A stretch of 64,000 nt of DNA from Phellopilus nigrolimitatus. Its lineage: Eukaryota > Basidiomycota > Agaricomycetes > Hymenochaetales > Hymenochaetaceae. Under the pieces are notes generated by a model. It was not told the origin of the DNA. It saw only the letters and a list, made by a program, of their open reading frames with translations, and ran no database searches. The stretch is taken from positions 620,001 through 684,000 of the forward strand of contig JAJOHG010000013.1 in the NCBI GenBank assembly GCA_021029095.1, given 5' to 3'. The translations under genes were made by a program, and so were the position numbers. Below, one piece after another: positions 34,609 to 46,411 of the stretch (its first letter is position 1; the number at the start of each line of letters is the position of its first letter).

Positions 34609-36078
34609 CTACACAACACCGTGCATACATGAAAAGTATCGCTCAGTGAAGAAGACGGATCTGATAAGGTCAACTACACCCTCCTGGAGGCCTATCCCAT
34701 CGTGCCCTCCCCACAACGTTTCCACGTAGGTCACATTGCGAAAATCACCTGCTCGCTCCAGCCGCTGCACTGAACCAAACCCAGGGATCTCCTGCGTCTG
34801 AACGAGTGAAGCCCTACGTGCACGTCTTTTTTCGTACGCTGCTCGATATGCCGTCCATTCATATGACTTGAGTTCTGCGGGACTAAGATTGTCCGCAGGA
34901 GCAGGGACAGCCGGAAGGTACGGATTGATGATCTGCTCGAAGAGCGACATAGAATGCGCGGCCGGAATCTCATAGTCATTTTGCGAGTGAGCCAGGAATA
35001 TGGGTGCCTTTATTTTCTGTACCTCTCTGTTAGTTATTTTTCTTGAAAAGTAAAAGCTTTTGTCTCACAGGTAGAATAGAGGTAGTATTGAATTGTGATT
35101 GCAAGAACCTCGTAAAAAAACCTACAAAACTCAATCACAATTCTTTATTTATCTTGTAAGACGCTCACTTTGCAATGGGGGAAAAGGCTGTAAAGGTTGC
35201 AAGATAGGAATAAATCCGAAGAGATGGTAGTCGTACAGGAGGGCTTTAATGGACGTGAATGGAGCGAGAAGAACGATGCCTCTGGGTTCAATCCCTTCAA
35301 AAGAGAAAAGTCAACGTCGCGAGGAAGAACTATATTCGATTCAAGCACACCTTCTTCTGCCAATTCTGCACCCAAAGCCGAAGCAACGCCGGTACCTAGA
35401 CTTGCGCCAACTAGGAGTACGTTCTCTGCCTTTGCACCACGTTCAATGGACCAGTCCCAGGCTGCACGGGCGTCGGCTACGAGACCGGACTCACTAGGCG
35501 AGCCCTCGGAGTCGGCAAAGCCACGGTAGTCAATGGCTAGCACATTTGCGCCAAAGCGGGCTGCGTACGTCGTGCAGTGTTGGATGCGGAAGGGCACTGC
35601 GCGGGATGCAGCATTTCCGTGGAAGAGGAGGACTGTCGGATGCGTCGAAAGACTGGTTGAAATGGTTTCGGTGCTTGAAAGGTTGTCGTACGATGAACTA
35701 TCGGAGGGAGGGAGAATGAACCATGCTCCGAGACGAAGGCCGTCACGCGTTTTGAGCTGAACATTCAAAGATCTGCTTGCTGATGTGCATCAACTTTACT
35801 GAGTTGTAGAGAAGGCGAATTTGAAAAACAGAGCTTACGAGAAAGACCGTACCTGACTGGGTCGGTCAAGTCAGCGAACAGCGGCCATCGCACCGCATGC
35901 AGATAAATTGCACTGAGTTTATTTATTTCATATTTCACTGTCAGTGAGAAGAGACCATAAAGAAGACGAACACTGACTGGCGCTGAAAATATGATAGAGT
36001 CAATAGGGTGAGGAACGCGAGATAAATGACACTCAGAAACAAGAGGACGAACTGAGCTCGCGCAAGAAGCCTGTCCAT
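34609..36078 (-). CDS. ABHD12-like serine hydrolase (alpha/beta hydrolase, membrane-anchored)
   Basis: This resembles ABHD12/BEM46-type hydrolases, which act on lysophospholipids or monoacylglycerols. An N-terminal membrane anchor (FVLLFLSVIYLAFLTLLTL) is followed by PLFADLTDPVRYGLS and then LKTRDGLRLGAWFILPP. The catalytic fold follows, with TVLLFHGNAASRA, NVLAIDYRGFADSEG and the nucleophile elbow GASLGTG, then GIVLLAPFTSIKALLYDYH. The acid region reads KAPIFLAHSQNDYEIP, and the last His is in LWGGHDGIG. An intron starting GTGTGC joins AELAEEG to IEPRGIVLL; the frame reading straight on is false. The start MDRLLARAQF places the anchor at the N-terminus. Only 288 bases separate it from the divergent phytochrome gene. 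Confidence 0.88.
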
Positions 36079-36366
36079 GACAGTCGGGTCCGACGTGTAC
36101 CAGAATCCGGAATAGACAGATTTACAAAAAAACTCTTATTTATATTTCAAATCATGCGTTTACAGAAAGAGTATATTTGATATTTAATATTTGCAATAAT
36201 GCCCTTACTGAATCCTTTTGGGTTAGTCGAGGTCCAGATCTGACGAAAGACCGGCGGTAGCGCGTAGATAACGCCCGATAAGGTAGTCACTACTAAAGTC
36301 TAGCTGTTAGCACAAAAAGACGCGTGACTGTCCTCTCTTCACCCTCGACGTCGTGTTGTGCTCAGC
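36079..36366. promoter_or_regulatory. Shared divergent promoter of the ABHD12-like and phytochrome genes
   Basis: A 288-base intergenic region between head-to-head genes. AT-rich sequence lies at 36120-36195, including TTTATATTTC near 36139. No specific operator was recognised. Confidence 0.45.
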
Positions 36367-39300
36367 ATGGCCAGCGACGACGACGGCCAGGATCGTCCCA
36401 ACAAACCGTCGCCGCGGAGCCCACCGTCTGACGAGTCGACGCCGACGCCAACGCTTCGTCCACCGGGACCGACACGGGCCACCTCCGACTCTTCGTCCTC
36501 CTCAGGTTCCTCCTCGAGCTATGTCTATCCTGTCCGTTCCCTCCTCTCGGGCATTCAGCCTGCACAGGAAGCATCATTAGAAACTGTTCCCACTGGCGAA
36601 GAGACCTCCCAGGCTGTTTCCCATGCTGCTGCACAGCGTAAGAGGGACAAGGCATCCAAGAAAGCTTCCGCTGCCACCGCAAGGCGCGCGCGCGCGACGA
36701 CAACGCGGAAGGGCAGTATCCCTTTCCCGGTGGAAAACCTCGGAAGCTCTGAGCCGAGTCCATCGATCGAAGAACACCCCTCGTTCCCCACGACGTCACT
36801 TTCGAAGAAGTCTGGGAGGGCGAGTCCCAAACTACCGCCAAAGCCCGAGGATGCCGAGGATGCCGAAGGAAATGAAATTCCTGAGAAAGAAGCCGTAGAC
36901 ATTACGGTCCCCTCGTATGCGCAGAATGAACTGGGCCAGAATGTCGTCGCTCTCTCAAGTGATCGCGACTCCGACGAGTACAACCCGCGACATCCAGAGC
37001 CTATTTCGTCCGCTGGCGCCGAGGTCATCGCAACTGCATACACCAGCCACTCGCTCGCCATTCCCAAGCCCCTACATTCAGTGGTCGCTGCACAACCCTC
37101 GCAATCTGTGCCTATAGACTTCAGCAAAACCGGCATCGTCCACCTTCCACCTCTTCCGTCTCGCAGCGGTTCGGAACGCGACTCCTCCGCATCTGGTGGC
37201 TCGCTTAAATCGAATAGAGATCTCAGAAAGGGCGTTCAAAGCGCTCTATCTGGCTCTAGCTCTGATTCTCAAGGTGGGATGGGCAAGGGAAGAACCTTCT
37301 CCGGCGGGGGTGCACGTGTAGCCGGTCTATCAGGCTCTGACTCTGCTGGTGATTCTGCGGGTGATTCAGCTGCGGGAACACGGACTCCTGCTTCAGGAAT
37401 AAGCACGACGTCGAGCGAGCTAGTGCCGTTCAAATTCAAATTCGAGCATATACAGGATGAAAATGGCTATCACGTAGTAATAGGAAGAGAGGGAACTCTT
37501 ACCAAATGCGAGGATGAGGTCGGTGGCTTTTTAACGAGCCTGGTTTACGAGACTGACGTGTGCTCAACAATGTGCAGCCCATCCATGCACCAGGGGCAGT
37601 GCAAGGCTTTGGCGTCTTTATTGCTGTGGAGGAAGATGATGATACTGGCAATTTGCTTATAAGACAAGTCTCCGAGGTAAGGTTGAAATACGCACCTAAA
37701 TCCCGCATAACTTGCAGCTTACTTTTCTCATTCCCTCAGAATGCGACAGAACTTCTTGGACTTTCCCCTTCTTACCTTTTTGGCCTCGAATGCTTTACAC
37801 AAACTCTCCCCGACTCGCAAGCAGACTTGTTATGGGACAACGTCCAATTTCTACAGGAGTCCGAACTTGAAAACACCGAGAGTGAAGTTAATGACAATCC
37901 TCAAGTGTTCTTACTGAGCGGGTGGGGTGAGCCTGGAAGTGCTCCCTCTGAAGAAGATGACGAGCAAGACAAAGAAAGTGATAGGCGATTTTGGACTTGT
38001 TGGTGTGCTGCACACAGACCTCCCGTTGATTCTTCTGTTCCATATCCTCGCTCAATCATAATTCTGGAGTTCGAATTGGAGCGCGATCTTTACAACCCGT
38101 TGTATCCACCATTCCAGAGCGAGACTTTCTCAGCTGGATCTCCTGACTCTCAAGCCAGTAGTCGCAGCTCTGGATTGGGATCAGGCTCTAGCACTGCAAC
38201 AACGTTCAGCAGAGGCTCTGGGTCGACTACAGAAATGAATGCTGCATCGCCTGGATCGATACATAACTTAGGTACCGGTGGCATGGCTCCTATCATCGAG
38301 ACCGAGGTACCTGAAGATATAGTATTTGATGACCCACAAGGCATTGAATCTACGACCACTATTAATCCTGCCGAGTTGTTCTTATCAACAAAACAAGGAC
38401 TCGAGGGTAGCGAACAGTGGTTCCCAAGTCCTGAGGACGTCTTTGAAAGCACAACCTCGCACTCGAAGCCCCTGAAAGCACTCGAGCGCATGCGCCGTAT
38501 TAATCGCACATTCAAAAACCCGAACGCTAATCGATCATCAGGTCGCACGGACGGGCTCGGTGCGGCGGCAGCCGCAGCGCAGACTGCAAGGGAACGAGCA
38601 AGGGCCCGTCGCGGTGGCGCGCAGGCAGGCGTCGGTACAATGGATATTTTCGCAGTCCTCGCGCAGGTGAATGATCAATTGAGCTCGGCTCCCGACCTCG
38701 AATCGTTCTTGAGGGTCGTAGTGGGTGTGATCAAGGATTTGACCCAGTTTCACCGCGTGTTGGTGTACCAGTTCGACGACCAGTGGAACGGGCAGGTCGT
38801 GTCGGAACTGGTCGACTGGCGACAGACGCACGAGTTATATAAGGGTCTTCATTTCCCTGCATCTGATATTCCAGCTCAGGTGAGCTTACCTGAAAGTCAT
38901 CGCTATCGAAAAATTAACTTGGGAAATTCAAGGCGCGGGACTTATACAAAATCAGTAAGCCAGGTTACGTTCTTGGAGAGTCTTTTCTCACTTCATGTGC
39001 GCAGACAAAGTGCGACTATTATACAATCGGTCGCAATCTACTGCGCGTCTCGTCGTTCGAAGTCAGGAAGACCTCGATCATCCACTGGTTCGTTTTGTAG
39101 TCATGCTACTGTTAGGGTTTACTTATGAATCAAGAATAGGATATGACTCATTCATTCCTGCGTGCAATGAGTCCGATGCACATCAAATGTGCGAACCAAG
39201 TTTTCGATATACGGTTCACTCTTGCTGACTTGCCTATAGACCTTGCGAACATGGGCGTTCGGTCTTCGATGTCTATTGTAAAGTCCTAGCGAATACTATA

Positions 39301-42300
39301 TTTCTCTTTACTCACGAATCACTCCCTGCAGTCGATAGTCACATTCGGTGCACTCTGGGGCCTCATTTCCTGTCATTCATACGGAGTGCAAGGGATGCGA
39401 GTGTCTTTTCCGGTTCGACAGATGTTGCGACTTTTAAGCGATTCGGTATCTCGAAACATTGAACGACTGAGTTACGCTCAACGCCTTCATACGCGGAAGC
39501 TTGTGAGTATACTTAAGCCCTATGTGTATTAAACTAATATCCTTGAGTGATCAGATTAGCACGCTACCGACGGACTCGCATCCAACGGGCTATATTGTAT
39601 CAAATGCGGAGGACCTCCTTGGACTCTTTGATGCCGACTTTGGTGTACTGGTCATCGGCGAAGGTGCAAAAATCCTCGGTCCAAATCAGCACGGCCAGGA
39701 GATATTGCTTGTAGCGGAATACCTTCGCTTGAAACAGTTTACGTGAGCGGTCTTATTTCTTTTATTTCTCTGTCACCTGAACCTCTGGAACTTAAAACAT
39801 TCTAATAGCCTTATGCAAGTTTCGCAATCGGTTATAAAGGACTTCCCAGATATACAGTTACCTAGTGGGCTCGAAATAATTGCAGGACTGATATGCGTAC
39901 CGTTGTCTCGAGGGGGGAAAGACTTCATTGCTTTCCTTCGTAAGGGCCAGTTGCGGGACGTGCACTGGGCTGGCAAACCTTACAAGGATGGCGATGGGTT
40001 GGAGCCTCGGAAGTCCTTTAAGGTTGGCCGAAATTTGACTCTTAAACTTGCGTTTCTGACAAGAGTACACTAGACATGGTCGGAAACTATTGCAGGTAGG
40101 TGCCGTGCTTGGACGGAAGAACAGATGGAGACTGCTGGCGTACTTGCTCTGGTTTACGGGAAGGTGTGTATTGAGGATAGCTTTAGAAATGGCATTGATA
40201 ATACTCTTTCAGTTTATCGAGGTGTGGAGACAAAAAGAGTCCGCTTTGCAGACGACACAACTCACGAATCTACTTCTATCGAACGCGAGTCATGAAGGTG
40301 CGCTGAGATTGCCAAAGATAGCTCCATATTTAATAAAGTTTACTTTAGTCCGGACACCGTTAAATCACATCATAAAGTCTGTCATCATCGTCCTTCACTT
40401 TTGGATGGTAAACTTACTACGTTACAGTTACCTTGAGATGGCTCTCAATGGCCCTCTGGATGCGGAGACTCGTGAGAATCTCAGCAGGTCTCATTCTGCG
40501 TCAAAGGCAAGGATCAGTGCTTGTGTGTGCAAATGACAACCTTTACCTAACGCTACTTATTTAGAGCTTGTTGTTCACTATCAACGACTTGCTCGTAAGG
40601 ATGAAGCCTTGCTGGATTATTTTCAGCAGCTCGAAGACTCATGATGATTCGTCATTACAGGATTTAACGAGACTCGAGAGTGGAAATGAGACTTCTTTTA
40701 ACGAATTGTTTGATCTCCATGAGATAATAAATGACGCTGTTCTGCTCTACAGGTAATACACTCTTATATGATAGCCTTGTTATCGTCCTAATCCATTCTG
40801 TCGGTTTGCAGGAATGAAGCTACAAGACGCAACATCAACTTCGACCTAGATGTGATGGAAAGCCCTCGACTGGTGATCGGGGATGCTAGGAAAATACGTA
40901 CAGTAGTTGCTAATTTGACCGCAAATGCTGGTAAGCTTCGATGGTCACTTGAATTGAAGAATATAATATCTAATCAGATACTGCGATTAGTCAAATACAC
41001 CACAGAAGGTACAGTTACCGTTTCTTGCAATAAATTCATAGAGCCTCGAGGTCTTCGCAATGCCAAGGAGGTAGCTGTGGAGATTGTCGTAGGAGATACT
41101 GGCTGCGGGATCGAGAGTGAAAAACTGGAAAGCATTTTCCGGGAGTTCGAGCAAGTTGAATCAGCCGTCCCTCGATCTTCGGACTTGCCAGGCCTTGGTC
41201 CGTCTCTTCCTTCAGAACGAAACGTCCTTAGCAGGTACTGATATATGTCTTGCGTCAAGGTTTGGGATTAGCTGTTGTAGCCAGGATCGTAGAGCAGCTC
41301 GGTGGACAGCTTCGCGTCGACTCCAAGCCTAACGAAGGTTCAAGATTTTCTTTCCTGATTCCCTTTGAACTCGCAAGCGCGGATAGACAGCGCTCTTTAT
41401 CTCCAGCAAACTCGGTCAGATCTCTTCAGGCTCGGTCTCGGACCAGTAGCGCCTCTAGCGAAATCGATAACATTGTCGAGGCTCTCTCATCCGATCATAT
41501 GAAAAGATCGAGTAGCAAAAGCTCGACGAGCTTCCATCATCCAGCCCAAAATACTAAGTACCCACCTACAAATGGAAAGTTTGAGGTTGCCGGGTCGCGT
41601 TTCCCAATCAGGAGCCTCAAGATTGACGACTTCGACGTCGATAAAGCGGTCGAGTCTGCGCAAATCAAAACGGTTGTGCCTACCCCCGTGCCTGCCCGTC
41701 TCTCCCCCGCATTTACATCTGGCAGGGCTTCGCCGCACCCGCCGACTGCTGATAAACTTCGAGTACTCATAGTCGAGGCAAGCGACGCTCCGTTGTCTCG
41801 TATTTCAAGAGAGGGGACTGACGTACAAGACCAGGACGATCAAATCAATCGTACTATTCTCTCGAAGCGCCTGTCTCTAGACGGGCATACAGTTGTTGCC
41901 ACAACGAACGGCCAGGAGGGTGTAGAGGCTATTCAAGCAGACCGTGACTATGATTGTATCCTGATGGACATACAGTGCGCCGTTTTCCTTCATCCTTTCA
42001 TATAAGTGCTGGTTTATCTTTACCCTTCACCGTTTCAGAATGCCTATTCTTAACGGGTTTGACGCTGCCAAAGCCATCCGTACTCTAGAAAAGGAAAGCC
42101 CCTCCTTGTCTAATGCGTCAGAACGCACGTCCAGGAGCTTGAACGGCCGCATCCCAATTTTTGCTGTTTCGGCGTCGTTACTCGAACGGCAACGCGAAGA
42201 GATGATAAGCTTTGGGATGGATGGATGGATTCTCAAGCCGATCGAATTCAAGCGTTTGCGGGATATATTGACTGGAATTCTCGATCCTACTCAACGAGAC

Positions 42301-42381
42301 AAAGACGTCTATCGCGCTGGTTCCTGGGAAATCGGTGGCTGGCTTGAAGAGAGACAGAACCGGTCCATCCCATCTTCATGA
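36367..42381 (+). CDS. Fungal phytochrome, hybrid histidine kinase
   Basis: This is a red/far-red light sensor. A Ser/Pro-rich N-terminal extension of about 360 residues precedes the photosensory core. The likely biliverdin-binding Cys is in LTKCEDE (residue 381, codon 37507-37509). The PAS domain has PIHAPGAVQGFGVFI. The GAF domain has FHRVLVYQFDDQWNGQVV, LHFPASDIPAQARDLY and HIKYLANMGVRSSMSI. The PHY domain carries the tongue motif EPRKSF. The kinase follows with phospho-acceptor SHEVRTPLNHII, N-box-like NLTANAVKYT, VVGDTGCGIESEKL and GLGLGLAVVARIVEQLGG. The C-terminal receiver has IVEDDQINRTIL, the phospho-acceptor Asp in DCILMDIQMP, and DGWILKPIEF. There are more than ten introns, one of GC-AG type. 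All catalytic residues are present, so it is likely active. Confidence 0.96.
41778..41834 (+). other. GC-AG intron in the phytochrome receiver domain
   Basis: This 57-base intron begins GCAAGC and ends CCAG. Splicing joins LRVLIVE to DDQINR, which restores the acidic pocket of the receiver domain. Reading through would insert SDAPLSRISREGTDVQDQ, which no receiver domain has at this place. Confidence 0.8.
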
Positions 42382-42730
42382 AAACTCAGACCTCACGCAC
42401 CACTTTTAACTCCTATTCATTTCTACTGCTCATTATATCACGCTACTCGACATGCCAACCTACAAATACTGCTGTAAAACATCTGTACTCCTTTCACGCA
42501 TCACTTCTCGGTAAAGTTTTCCTCTTTTTATTAGAAACCATACCTGTAATTGTTGTATCTTGCACCACTGTGTCTGTTGTTCTAAGAATTCTGTATTTTT
42601 CCATTATAATGCTATATACAATACATTTGCTTCCGTTCAGTCCTAATTATCTAAGTTTCGAGAATCTTATAGAAGTTATGGGAGTTAAGTCTTGCTAATT
42701 GATATAGAGGCGAAGTCAACATGACAGACG
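42382..42730. other. Convergent 3' spacer
   Basis: AT-rich spacer between the phytochrome stop and the Iwr1 stop, holding both 3' UTRs. No further feature seen. Confidence 0.5.
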
Positions 42731-44031
42731 TTAAAAGCCTGGCTGGAAACGACCATCGCCATCGAGCTCATCGTCGGAATAATCGTGGAACATGTCTAAA
42801 AAAACAATTAGCTGATGATACGGACTCCTAATTTTCAGTACACACCACTTCCGCTTTCACTGCCATCGAACGATTCTTCATCTGGATAGTCATTTCTATA
42901 AAAATCTTCCGCTATATGCAACTTTGTCTCAACTCCGTCCTTTAACGAGTAGCTCAAGTAGGCTCACCATTCGAGTCTTCGTCTGCTTCATCTTCCTCTT
43001 CCTCTTCTGAATCAGGATCATAATCATCATCAAATGCCGGAGGCAGGCCGGTCACCGTTGCCATATTTGCAGCGACTGTCATTTCCGACAGTGTGGATGG
43101 CCGGTGGTAGAAGATGTCGTACACAAATTCCCCTGAAGACGGACGGGACAGTCCAGAAACATTACGAGCGATTCTTTGCTGGGCTGGTTGGCTGTCAGGA
43201 ATAGCTTGAGACGAGATACTATCGTTGACTGGTGAAGACGGATTACGGAACAGGTTAGTAGACATGTCATAGTCGGACTCAAGACAAACCAGTTAGGTAG
43301 TCCTGAACGAGCAACTGGAATTTCTCCATCTCTGGGTCGACTTCAACTTCTGGCTCGGGAGGTGCCAGCACGGCATCATATATTCTTAATTTTGACGAGG
43401 ATTGTTCGAGATCTTTCGACGAAAGAACCTTTGGTCTGTATAAAATCGTTGAGTGGAAAGTATCTAAAAATGGCGAAGAAAAACGCACGGAACAGCAGAA
43501 AATCGGGACGATTGTCGGTCGTGTTCCGATTCATCTTGACCAATAACACGATACTGTCGAGCCTGAGTTTGAGAACTCGAATGTCGGCTGAATACGTCTG
43601 GCGCTGTAGGCGTCGTATCAGTCTGGTTCTTTTGAGGACTGTCCGGAGCAGCTTTTGATAACTTGGAAAGTCGGTCCTTAAGTACAGATGTATCAACAGC
43701 CACACATAAAACATAGTGTGGACGTAAAGCACACCCTTAGTTCATCTTGTTCAACATCTTTCCATGCAGCCGCATCGACAGTTTCGGCAAATTGAAAGAC
43801 ATCAAGCCCAGACTTTCTTCTCTTAAAACCTTTTTTGAGAGTGGGTTCAACAACTAATTGGAAGTATCGCTGTCAATGCACTGAACAGTTCGATGACAGT
43901 GAGTAACACTAAATACCGAGTAGATCTGGAACATCTTCGTCGCGTTTGCGCTTGATCCTGAGAATCGTGTATCCAGGACCTTGTGTTGCATTCATGTTGA
44001 CGTCCGAGGTCGTAGTGGCTGTAGAGCTCAT
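42731..44031 (-). CDS. Iwr1-like RNA polymerase II nuclear import factor
   Basis: Iwr1 (SLC7A6OS in animals) binds assembled RNA polymerase II and carries it into the nucleus. The N-terminal segment YTILRIKRKRDEDVPDLL is the conserved bipartite basic part. The middle holds VPRPKVLSSKDLE and a domain of variable sequence (SKLRIYDAVLAPP, EKFQLLVQDYL). The core Iwr1 motif appears as EFVYDIFYHRPSTL, followed by the acidic stretch PAFDDDYDPDSEEEEEDEAD. The end is NDYPDEESFDGSESGSG and FHDYSDDELDGDGRFQPGF. About six introns. The start MSSTATTTSDVNM is 174 bases from the divergent zinc-knuckle gene. Confidence 0.85.
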
Positions 44032-44205
44032 GATAGTCACAGTCAAGAGCAGTCAGCGTGGCTTCCAGACGCGCGGGTGGCTGATGACACGAAACTGGGC
44101 AATGTGTCACGGTTCGTCACACCGCGGCTTGAGTAACTTTTCGTGCGTTCCTCTTGATTCTTGAACACTTGCCGTCCGCTCGCTGTCCGAATTCTTCTTT
44201 AACAC
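44032..44205. promoter_or_regulatory. Compact divergent promoter (Iwr1 / zinc-knuckle gene)
   Basis: Only 174 bases separate the two start codons, so both genes must be expressed from this short stretch. No TATA box was seen. Confidence 0.5.
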
Positions 44206-44913
44206 ATGTCCAAGTACGCGCCTCATAGAGCATCTGCGAGCAACCCGCGGGCAACGTCCTCCACACTTTGTCAAAAATGTTTGAAAAGAGGTACGTCTTC
44301 CTCTGCGAGGGAAACTCTGGCAGTTCATACAGCTCACTCGTTAGGCCACTTCACATATGAGTGCAAGAATAGCAGGCCATACGTTTCCCGCCCCTCGCGC
44401 ACACAGCAGCTCGAGAAACCTAAGCTCTTGGCAAAGCTTAAGTCCGAAGGGAAACCGAGTGTAGAGGTGCCAGAGGAGTTCAAGAACAAGTACGTGACAA
44501 TTTAAATCGATAGTCGCTTTGCTAAGCATTTGCCTGTAAAGATCTGGTACCGCGGACAAAATTCTGGAGGCTAAAGAAAAGGAAAGAGAAAATGCACCAG
44601 TGGCTAGAAAGAGGAAGCGATCAGGAAGGTACGTTAAAATCGTGTCGTATCCTCCGCTAAGAAATGACGTTGTTCAAATGAATCTTCCGACTCAAGCTCG
44701 GACTCCAGCTCAGACTCGGATTCAGATTCGGATTCTTCAGGCTCAGACTCCTCAGAAAGCAGCTCTTCAAATAGCGCTCGGTCCCGGTCCCTTTCTTCCA
44801 GATCCTCATCTCGTTCAAGGATTCGGGAGCAACGGAGGCGTAGATCACGAAGACGGAGTGCTTCCCGATCTGAGGATGACAATTCCGATGAGGACGATAG
44901 TCCGAGACGTTAA
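44206..44913 (+). CDS. ZCCHC10-like zinc-knuckle protein with Ser/Arg-rich tail
   Basis: A single CCHC zinc knuckle, CQKCLKRGHFTYEC, is created by splicing across an intron after LKR (donor GTACGT, acceptor GTTAG). It is followed by RPYVSRPSRTQQLEKPKLL, a segment conserved in fungal ZCCHC10-type proteins. The C-terminal exon encodes an acidic Ser/Asp run and then an Arg/Ser-rich tail ending EDDSPRR. The composition suggests a nuclear RNA-binding protein linked to splicing; the exact role is unknown. The plus-strand open frame at 44600-44989 is the wrong reading frame of the last exon. Confidence 0.82.
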
Positions 44914-45079
44914 TATGGTTTGTAGTTGTACCAACAGCTGCTTTGATGCATTTTCAGTGCCCATGTTTGGCCTGTGTATTTATTTCTGACTTGTATGGTT
45001 CTAGTTCTCAGCGCAACCTATCTCATTGCTCTCAGATACAATGCACAATGACGATTTAATATCTTTCCGCTGACAAAAG

Positions 45080-46181
45080 TTATCCGCGCCCCACGAAAGG
45101 CATGCCCGTCGCCCTGTTTGCACATGTGTGTCAGCGTGGACTTCCATGAAGATATCTCAACACAGGGATAATACGAACATGATGATCATTTCCAAAATCG
45201 TGACGGCATTCGGAAGGTTCGCAATATGCACAACGGCATCTGCGACATGTTTCACGTCCATTGTGGCTTCTGGTTTGACTTCACCATCAGGCTGCAGTGC
45301 CCCAGTTGCAAGCCGCGAAGCCATGTCGGTGTGTGCGTTTCCTGGACAACAGATGAATACGCTTATCTTCACAACAGGAGGATTACTAACCTATGTCGAT
45401 TTGAGTACATGCAATGTTGAAGGCTCTCCCGTCTAGCGCTGTTGACTTTGTCAGCCCCGATATTGCATGCTTCGATGCAGTATAGGCGACGCTGTGTGGT
45501 CGGGGCATGTGCGCAGACATCGATCCATTATTTATTACACGCCCTACGTATACGTACTTAACCATGAATGTTGGTCTGCAGTGAAAAGCATATATTTTAC
45601 CTCCTTGCGGATCCTGATTTTTGAACATCTTAAAAGCCTCACGGGTGCAGAGGAATGAGCCTACGAGGTTAGTATTTATCACGTCTTTAAATTTTGACAA
45701 CGGCAGCTCCTCCATTGGAACCGCGGGTGCATTGATCCCAGCGTTCTGGGAGCATCAAAAAGTGAGGAAATCTGCATTCATCCTACGAACTTACATTGAA
45801 GAGAAGATCGAGGCGACCTATCATACGTTAATAGACATGAGTTGTATTGTCTCAATAGTTGTTCTCAGAGCTCACCGAATTCTCTCCTTACGGCTTCAAA
45901 AATAACTTGGACACACTGCTCGTCGGTGACGTCGCCAGCCACAATGTATGGCACAGATCCGGTGCACAGTTTTGCTGTCTTTTCAAGGCTGCTGTAGCGA
46001 CGCGCGGTAAGGACCAATCTCCATCCGTAGGCTGATAACGCTATCGCGGTTTCTCTACCAATGCCTGTGACAAGATATTCTATTGTAATTTTTGGTTCGC
46101 ATGATCTGCGGACACCGTACCCGAAGATGCCCCTGTTATAAGGGCGACTTTCTGTTCGGCGGGTATTCCAGACATCGGCAT
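45080..46181 (-). CDS. Short-chain dehydrogenase/reductase (SDR)
   Basis: This NAD(P)-dependent oxidoreductase has a classical SDR fold. The Rossmann glycine motif is TGASSGIGRE, made by splicing after TGASSG. It is followed by WRLVLTARR (the Arg pair suggests NADP preference), [31 protein letters not shown] and [15 protein letters not shown]. The catalytic pair is YTASK, and the end is [14 protein letters not shown] and [11 protein letters not shown]. The substrate is not known; the fold resembles 3-oxoacyl-ACP reductase-type SDRs of fungi. Introns number at least six. The start [17 protein letters not shown] is the family's usual position. The last exon is spliced from GTTCGT to ACAG. Confidence 0.9.
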
Positions 46182-46411
46182 ATTGAGCTGAGTCAGACAC
46201 GCAAGACGATCGTTGGTGATTGCTCTTAGCTCCTTCCCTTTCCAGTAGCGAACTTACCTGCTTGGTTCTATAAGTCTCAGATTCGATTTTTACAGTGCCT
46301 ACGGTTACATCAGAACGTTATTTGTTTGTCCAGTCGTTTTTCATTGCGGGCAGTCTGACTATGCATAAATTCCTATCCTTCCAGCTTTTGTTCGCATTAT
46401 TGCAGGACCTA

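Noticed and set aside
36555..37136. Minus-strand frame of 193 codons opposite the phytochrome
   Set aside because: A mirror of the Ser/Pro-rich coding sequence; the plus strand has the real domain architecture.
44600..44989. Plus-strand frame rich in Gln/Thr
   Set aside because: It is a +1 reading of the Ser/Arg-rich last exon of the zinc-knuckle gene.
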